A DNA stretch of 34,958 bases from positions 1-34,958 of the IMG/VR virus record IMGVR_UViG_3300035670_000750. One strand, 5' to 3'. This stretch comes from a virus. The position numbers and the translations under genes are program-made. Numbering within the stretch: the stretch's first letter is position 1; every line of letters begins with the position of its first letter. The notes beneath the pieces are model-generated. The model ran no database searches and had not been told where the DNA came from. It saw only the letters and a list, made by a program, of their open reading frames with translations. Shown here one piece after another: positions 31,718 through 34,958 of the stretch.

Positions 31718-31909
31718 TTAGTAGGCAGGAACGCGAACGGTTCCGTTGAAGTTGAACATTCCGACCTTCGCGGTATATGCGCCGATCTTTTGGCGCGTCT
31801 TGCGAAGAACGAAAGCCGTAAACGTTTCCATCATCTTCGGGTGTTTCATAAACACCGTTTGGTGAAAGATGACTTGTCCACCCGCATAGATGCAGATTTC
31901 TACGTTCAT
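31718..31909 (-). CDS. Small hypothetical protein, 63 residues
   Basis: 63 residues: MNVEICIYAGGQVIFHQTVF, then KMMETFTAFVLRKTRQKIGA and VGMFNFNGTVRVPAY. Strand-helix-strand pattern. No family recognised. The start overlaps the upstream 42-residue gene by 4 bases (ATGA). Confidence 0.72.
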   Translation of the reverse strand: MNVEICIYAGGQVIFHQTVFMKHPKMMETFTAFVLRKTRQKIGAYTAKVGMFNFNGTVRVPAY

Positions 31910-32034
31910 CGGCTTATCCCCACATAACAGCGAGTGTATCCAATCAACGGGAGAACCGTTGCCGTGCCCATCATTAGGGCGAACAGAACAACGTGTTCTT
32001 GCGCGTGCCCACTCTTACGAATGAAGTTACCCAT
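31906..32034 (-). CDS. Very small membrane protein, 42 residues
   Basis: 42 residues: MGNFIRKSGHAQEHVVLFAL then MMGTATVLPLIGYTRC. Residues about 15-34 form one membrane segment after a basic N-terminus. The start follows AAGGAAAG by a few bases, and the stop overlaps the next start. Small single-span phage proteins often act as superinfection-exclusion or toxin factors; nothing here proves that. Confidence 0.62.
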   Translation of the reverse strand: MGNFIRKSGHAQEHVVLFALMMGTATVLPLIGYTRCYVGISR

Positions 32035-32068
32035 TCTCTCTTTCCTTCACTTAAGGAAGGGAGGAAAG

Positions 32069-32088
32069 AGGGGGAGTTTCCTCCCCCT
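32069..32088 (-). other. GC-rich hairpin between small genes
   Basis: AGGGGGAG / CTCCCCCT (32069-32076 with 32081-32088), loop TTTC, within a wider imperfect stem. It lies just past the stop of the gene at 32097. Confidence 0.65.
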
Positions 32089-32096
32089 CCCGATGG

Positions 32097-32267
32097 TTAC
32101 GCAACCATCTGACCGGAACCTTCACCTTCTTCCGCGATTTCTTCGCAGTGCCAGATGACCTTATCTTGGGCGACTTCCGCCAGAACTCCGGTGTGTTTGC
32201 ACCGGAGGAAGGTGCGTTCGTCTTCCTTGATAAGTTCAAGGTTCCACTCAGGCTTGGAGTAAGCCAT
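32097..32267 (-). CDS. Small acidic protein, 56 residues, first gene of the operon
   Basis: 56 residues: MAYSKPEWNLELIKEDERTF then LRCKHTGVLAEVAQDKVIWH and an acidic end. It has the look of a small, compact beta protein with C23 and C41. The start follows GAAGGAGAAGG, the strong ribosome site shared by this operon. Two leader hairpins precede it (32295-32316 and 32320-32341). No family recognised. Confidence 0.68.
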   Translation of the reverse strand: MAYSKPEWNLELIKEDERTFLRCKHTGVLAEVAQDKVIWHCEEIAEEGEGSGQMVA

Positions 32268-32349
32268 CTATCCTTCTCCTTCACAGTTTTTAAAGAGCCG
32301 GAACCGTTCCCGGCTCCCGTCAGTCCGTTGCTACCGGCTGACAAGAACG

Positions 32350-32378
32350 CTTATATCCTTCCTCCTATCCGCTGTCAA
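32350..32378 (-). promoter_or_regulatory. Promoter of the leftward small-gene operon
   Basis: On the - strand: TTGACA (32373-32378 complement), exactly 17 bases, TATAAG (32350-32355 complement). The best promoter match in the window. Transcription would start near 32343. One copy of a 16-base purine-rich box lies in its spacer. Confidence 0.8.
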
Positions 32379-32422
32379 ACACCTTTTTTGAAGTTATCTC
32401 ACTTCCTATCCTTCCTCCTATC
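32354..32422 (-). repeat. Two copies of a 16-base purine-rich box at the operon promoter
   Basis: The 16-base sequence GATAGGAGGAAGGATA (- strand) occurs identically at 32354-32369 and 32407-32422, 53 bases apart. The first overlaps the promoter spacer and the second lies about 30 bases upstream of the -35. This layout fits operators for a dimeric or looping regulator. Confidence 0.75.
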
Positions 32423-32442
32423 GCAACGTATATAAGGTGGGC

Positions 32443-32728
32443 CATCCCCCCGGCTTGGCTGGTGGGGTGCGATGGTCTGCGCCCGTGATGGTGGGTGATG
32501 GTGGGGTGATGGTGGGGTGATGGATGGCGGATGTTGTCCGCGATGTTGCGCGAGGTTGGAAGGATGTGGCGGGCGGTAGGTATGGCGGGAAGGTGCCGCG
32601 CAGAGAAATGAAAATGCTTTTCTTGAAGGTGGTGGGGCCAAAAATATAGCCACCCTCACTTTTTTTGTCCCGATGTGGACATTTGGGGAGAACAACTTTG
32701 GAAAAGGCCCTCCGGTATAAATAACCGT
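32443..32728. other. Gene-free G-rich region before the TerL unit
   Basis: About 285 bases with no convincing gene on either strand. The + strand is G-rich, with an 11-bp tandem repeat TGATGGTGGGG (32486-32523), several GATGTTG/GATGG steps and, near 32650-32667, a GCCACCCTCAC stretch followed by seven Ts that resembles a terminator. It ends in TATAAATA just before the next ATG. It may hold a packaging site, G-quadruplex or regulatory region. Confidence 0.5.
32486..32523 (+). repeat. TGATGGTGGGG tandem repeat
   Basis: Two perfect 11-bp units (32496-32506 and 32507-32517), preceded by TGATGGTGGG (32486-32495) and followed by TGATGG. G-runs are of quadruplex type. Confidence 0.8.
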
Positions 32729-33037
32729 ATGAGTGAAATGACTTACATCCGCATTGCTGTTTCGCGCTCAAAGTTTGATGAACTCAGACACATTGCTTGC
32801 GCTGGTCTTGCGTCAGTGGGGTTGCCGGGTTGGCTACTGTCCACGGATAAGCTGTTGTCACTTTTGGAACAAAAAGAATTTGGTGAATGGTTTGCGGATG
32901 TGAGGCCGAACGCTTGCTTGGTTGAGATTGCCAACCCTCGCAACGGTGATCCGTCATTCACGTATTTGTTTTCAGAGAAATCAGAAGCCGCGCTCTTCCG
33001 CCTGTCATTTGAGGATGCGCGCGTATTGGAAGGATAG
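32729..33037 (+). CDS. Small FKLT-motif phage protein, paralogue 3
   Basis: 102 residues from ATG 32729. The C-terminus LFSEKSEAALFRLSFED aligns with the F-K-L-T ends of the proteins at 25524 and 25835 (F-x-x-x-x-x-E-x-x-L-F-K/R-L-S/T). The N-terminus (MTYIRIAVSRSKFDELRHIA) is different. There is no ribosome site; TAAATA ends 5 bases before the ATG, the same distance as in the gene at 2025. It leads directly into TerL. Confidence 0.7.
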   Translation: MSEMTYIRIAVSRSKFDELRHIACAGLASVGLPGWLLSTDKLLSLLEQKEFGEWFADVRPNACLVEIANPRNGDPSFTYLFSEKSEAALFRLSFEDARVLEG

Positions 33038-33038
33038 T

Positions 33039-34367
33039 ATGGCGAATATCGTTTTGGATTACACGCCGCGAACGTGGCAGTTGCTTGTTCACCATAAGCT
33101 TAAGCGTTTCAACGTTGTTGTTGTTCATCGTGGCGGCGGCAAAACGGTTTTCTGCGCTAACGAGATGGTTAGGAAAGCCACGCAAACGCCCAAGGGTGTG
33201 TATGGCTACGTTGCCCCTCAACGCGATCAGGCGAAGAAGGTGTTTTGGCGTCTTATCAAGGATGCCACCCGTCCACTTGGAAAAGTGGACTACAACGAAC
33301 AAGACCTTAAATGCACCCTGCCTAATGGCGCAGTCATTTACGTGATGGGCGCGGATAACCCGGATAGCCTTCGCGGCAATCACTGGGATGGGCTAATCAT
33401 TGACGAAACCCAGGACATTAACCCGATTGTTTGGGACATTCTTGAACCCGCTACGGAGAACCGTAAGGCGTGGGTGATCTTCATTGGAACCCCGAAGGGT
33501 CACAACTTCTTTTACAAGATGTTTCAGATTGCCACCGATCCCAAGAACGCAAACGCTTGGTATGGGGTGAAGCTGGATATTCACCAGACGAAGATTTACA
33601 GCCCGTCAGAGATTGAGGATATGCGTCAACGCAGCATCGCCCGTAACGGTGATGATGTGTTCTTCCGTCAGGAAATGATGTGCGACTTTGAAGGCGCGAT
33701 CCTGGGGGCGTACTACGTCAAGCAGCTACAGAAGTTGCAGGAAGAAAATAAGATCACCTCTGTTCCTTATGATCCTCGCTTCCCGGTCAATACGGCTTGG
33801 GACTTGGGTATGAGTGATGCTACCGCCATTTGGTTTTTCCAGTTGGTTGGTAATGAGGTTCGCATCATTGATTATGAGGAAGGATCGGGTATCGGTCTTC
33901 CCGAATGGGCGTCAATCCTTCAACGCCGTGGGTATCATTATGGTTCCCACATTGCGCCGCACGATATTTCAGTGCGTGAGATTGGTTCCGGTATGAGCCG
34001 TATTGAAACGGCTTATAGCCTTGGTATCAACTTTGACATTATCGCGCCAAAACTAAAGACGATGGAAGGAATCAACGCGGTTCGTATGTTGCTTCCGCGT
34101 TGTGCGTTTGACAAAGAGAAGGCGAATAAGCGCCTGAATAACGGTGATGTGGTTGGACTGGAAAGCCTATTCCAGTACGCGCCCAAGAAGGACCGCGAAG
34201 GCAACCCTACCGGCGAACCTGCCCACAACAAGTATTCCCACGGAGCGGACGCCTTCCGCTATCTGGCCTTGTGCGTGGATGACATTCGTAACCGTTCAAA
34301 CCCGTCTTACAACCATTCCCGCGTTTATCAGTCGCAGGCGTGGAACCCTTATGACATTACTTTTTGA
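33039..34367 (+). CDS. terL: Terminase large subunit (TerL)
   Basis: 442 residues from ATG 33039, 5 bases after GGAAGG. The N-terminal ATPase has Walker A HRGGGKT (about 30-36) and Walker B GLIIDETQDI with D122 and E123, then the coupling motif FIGTPKG (about 148-154). The C-terminal RNase-H-like nuclease has D255 (NTAWDLGMSDATA), D309 (APHDISVRE) and D404 (YSHGADAFRYLAL). It cuts and pumps the genome into the head. This is a short Terminase_6 type, not the longer T7 gp19. The 442-residue frame is preferred over the upstream extension because that overlaps the 32729 gene. Confidence 0.95.
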   Translation: MANIVLDYTPRTWQLLVHHKLKRFNVVVVHRGGGKTVFCANEMVRKATQTPKGVYGYVAPQRDQAKKVFWRLIKDATRPLGKVDYNEQDLKCTLPNGAVIYVMGADNPDSLRGNHWDGLIIDETQDINPIVWDILEPATENRKAWVIFIGTPKGHNFFYKMFQIATDPKNANAWYGVKLDIHQTKIYSPSEIEDMRQRSIARNGDDVFFRQEMMCDFEGAILGAYYVKQLQKLQEENKITSVPYDPRFPVNTAWDLGMSDATAIWFFQLVGNEVRIIDYEEGSGIGLPEWASILQRRGYHYGSHIAPHDISVREIGSGMSRIETAYSLGINFDIIAPKLKTMEGINAVRMLLPRCAFDKEKANKRLNNGDVVGLESLFQYAPKKDREGNPTGEPAHNKYSHGADAFRYLALCVDDIRNRSNPSYNHSRVYQSQAWNPYDITF

Positions 34368-34381
34368 TTGGATGAATAAAT

Positions 34382-34843
34382 ATGTTCGTTAGGTCTATTG
34401 AGTTGAGTGATGTGGAGGCAATTACGGAGTTGGTGAAGCTTCATATTGCTGAGACTAACCCGCATATGTGCGTTGAAGAGGATGTTGTTAGGTACTACGC
34501 CGAAATGGGCGCTGACCCTCAATCCACCTATAAAATCTTCATCGCTGAGAATGATAGCGGGATGGTTGGTTATCTTGTGGCTCACGCTGCGCCGTATATG
34601 TATTGCCGTGAGTATTCAGCGGGTATGGAGGCGATCTTTGTTCATCCGTCATCCCGTGGAAGCAAGGCCGCAATGATGCTCATTCGTGCATACGATGAAT
34701 GGGCAACGAACGTTATCAAGGCCAAGGAAATTTATGTTGGTGTCAATCACGGAATGAATACCAACAGGGCGGAACGTTTCTTCGCCCATATGGGATTTAA
34801 GCCAACTGGATCATTTTTTAGGAAGGTTAGAAGTGATGATTGA
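34382..34843 (+). CDS. GNAT-family N-acetyltransferase-like protein
   Basis: 153 residues. It begins FVRSIELSDVEAITELVKLH (the usual GNAT first strand and helix) and has FIAENDSGMVGYLVAHAAPY, then GMEAIFVHPSSRGSKAAMML, the acetyl-CoA region with R-G-S-K-A-A in place of the common Q/R-x-x-G-x-G/A. The end RAERFFAHMGFKPTGSFFRKV is typical for GNAT proteins. Substrate unknown. It is in the late operon between TerL and the polyPro gene, and its stop overlaps that gene's start. The ATG overlaps ATAAATA and has no clear ribosome site. Confidence 0.82.
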   Translation: MFVRSIELSDVEAITELVKLHIAETNPHMCVEEDVVRYYAEMGADPQSTYKIFIAENDSGMVGYLVAHAAPYMYCREYSAGMEAIFVHPSSRGSKAAMMLIRAYDEWATNVIKAKEIYVGVNHGMNTNRAERFFAHMGFKPTGSFFRKVRSDD

Positions 34844-34958
34844 GATTAAGAAGATTTGGAACGATTGCCTTGACGAAGATTTTTCGGAAATGGGTGATCC
34901 GCGCCGTTGGTCCTTCGGTGGTGGTGGCGGTAAGTCCGCTCCCCCCCCCACCCCCCCC
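34820..34958 (+). repeat. Terminal overlap with bases 1-139 (circular assembly)
   Basis: 34820-34945 equals 1-126 exactly. From 34946 on, the copies differ only where the first has G or A within C-runs (the last 13 bases here are nearly all C). The overlap lies inside a gene, so it is an assembly overlap of a circular or circularly permuted genome, not a direct terminal repeat of T7 type. The C-rich tail at the end looks like sequencing error. Confidence 0.9.
34836..34958 (+). CDS. Partial second copy of the Gly/Pro-rich gene (cut by the window end)
   Basis: Same reading frame as 17-304, truncated at the proline run. The last bases lose the CCG pattern and become poly-C, so the final codons should not be trusted. 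This is the same gene, not a duplicate. Confidence 0.85.
   Translation, partial: MIEIKKIWNDCLDEDFSEMGDPRRWSFGGGGGKSAPPPTPP

Noticed and set aside
32051-32344. A 97-codon - strand frame over the 32097 gene
   Set aside because: Ser/Arg/Pro-rich shadow; the 56-residue frame has the strong ribosome site shared by the operon.
32399-32771. Two - strand frames (98 and 117 codons) in the G-rich region
   Set aside because: Pro/His/Ser-rich translations of G-rich repeats, no ribosome site.
34820-34958. A T7-like direct terminal repeat
   Set aside because: The repeat is short, lies inside a gene and ends in a homopolymer; an assembly overlap explains it better.

Overview
The window is a nearly complete genome of a tailed phage with a T7-like (podovirus) virion, assembled as a circle and opened inside a small proline-rich gene. 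Bases 34820-34945 repeat bases 1-126 exactly, so the unique genome is about 34,819 bp. The host cannot be read directly. A GTA-type three-TM holin, a 103-residue protein resembling small genes common in alphaproteobacterial prophages, and moderate GC content suggest an alphaproteobacterium; this is inference.

Layout. (1) Late block, + strand, from 32729 through the junction to about 19682: small protein, TerL, GNAT-like protein, polyPro protein, portal, scaffold, major capsid, gp11-like adaptor, gp12-like nozzle, gp13-like, gp14-like, gp15-like and two proteins that look like a split gp16, then a gp17-N-like fibre adaptor, a separate seven-repeat RCC1 propeller protein (likely receptor binding), and two small membrane proteins (likely lysis). 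(2) 19679-21614, - strand: T4-type lysozyme and tyrosine integrase. (3) 21885-24390, - strand: an HTH protein and a tightly overlapped operon of small early proteins. (4) 24567-25085, + strand: a stand-alone gene with its own promoter and terminator, flanked by two copies of a 38-base hairpin element. (5) 25200-28940, + strand: a structured leader with a strong terminator, two small paralogues, an archaeo-eukaryotic primase (AEP)-like protein, an SF3-type helicase, and an origin-like region with ten GTGTAG boxes, hairpins and an AT-rich tract. (6) 28941-30000, + strand: a second leader with terminator, then TerS and a small gene. (7) 30111-32267, - strand: serine recombinase and a hairpin-punctuated operon of small genes behind a good sigma-70-like promoter.

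How it works together. Virion genes are T7-like, but there is no T7-type RNA polymerase, no DNA polymerase, no ligase and no recognisable CI-like repressor. Replication appears plasmid-like (AEP + SF3 helicase + iteron origin), and there are two site-specific recombinases. The phage is therefore probably temperate, uses host RNA polymerase and host replicative polymerase, and may control replication and late genes by leader RNA structures that contain terminators. No tRNA gene and no CRISPR array were seen.

Most interesting: the leader RNA at about 25243-25508, in which the terminator loop is perfectly complementary to an upstream segment; the adjacent putative replicon with its iteron origin; and a recurring TAAATA motif at gene junctions.
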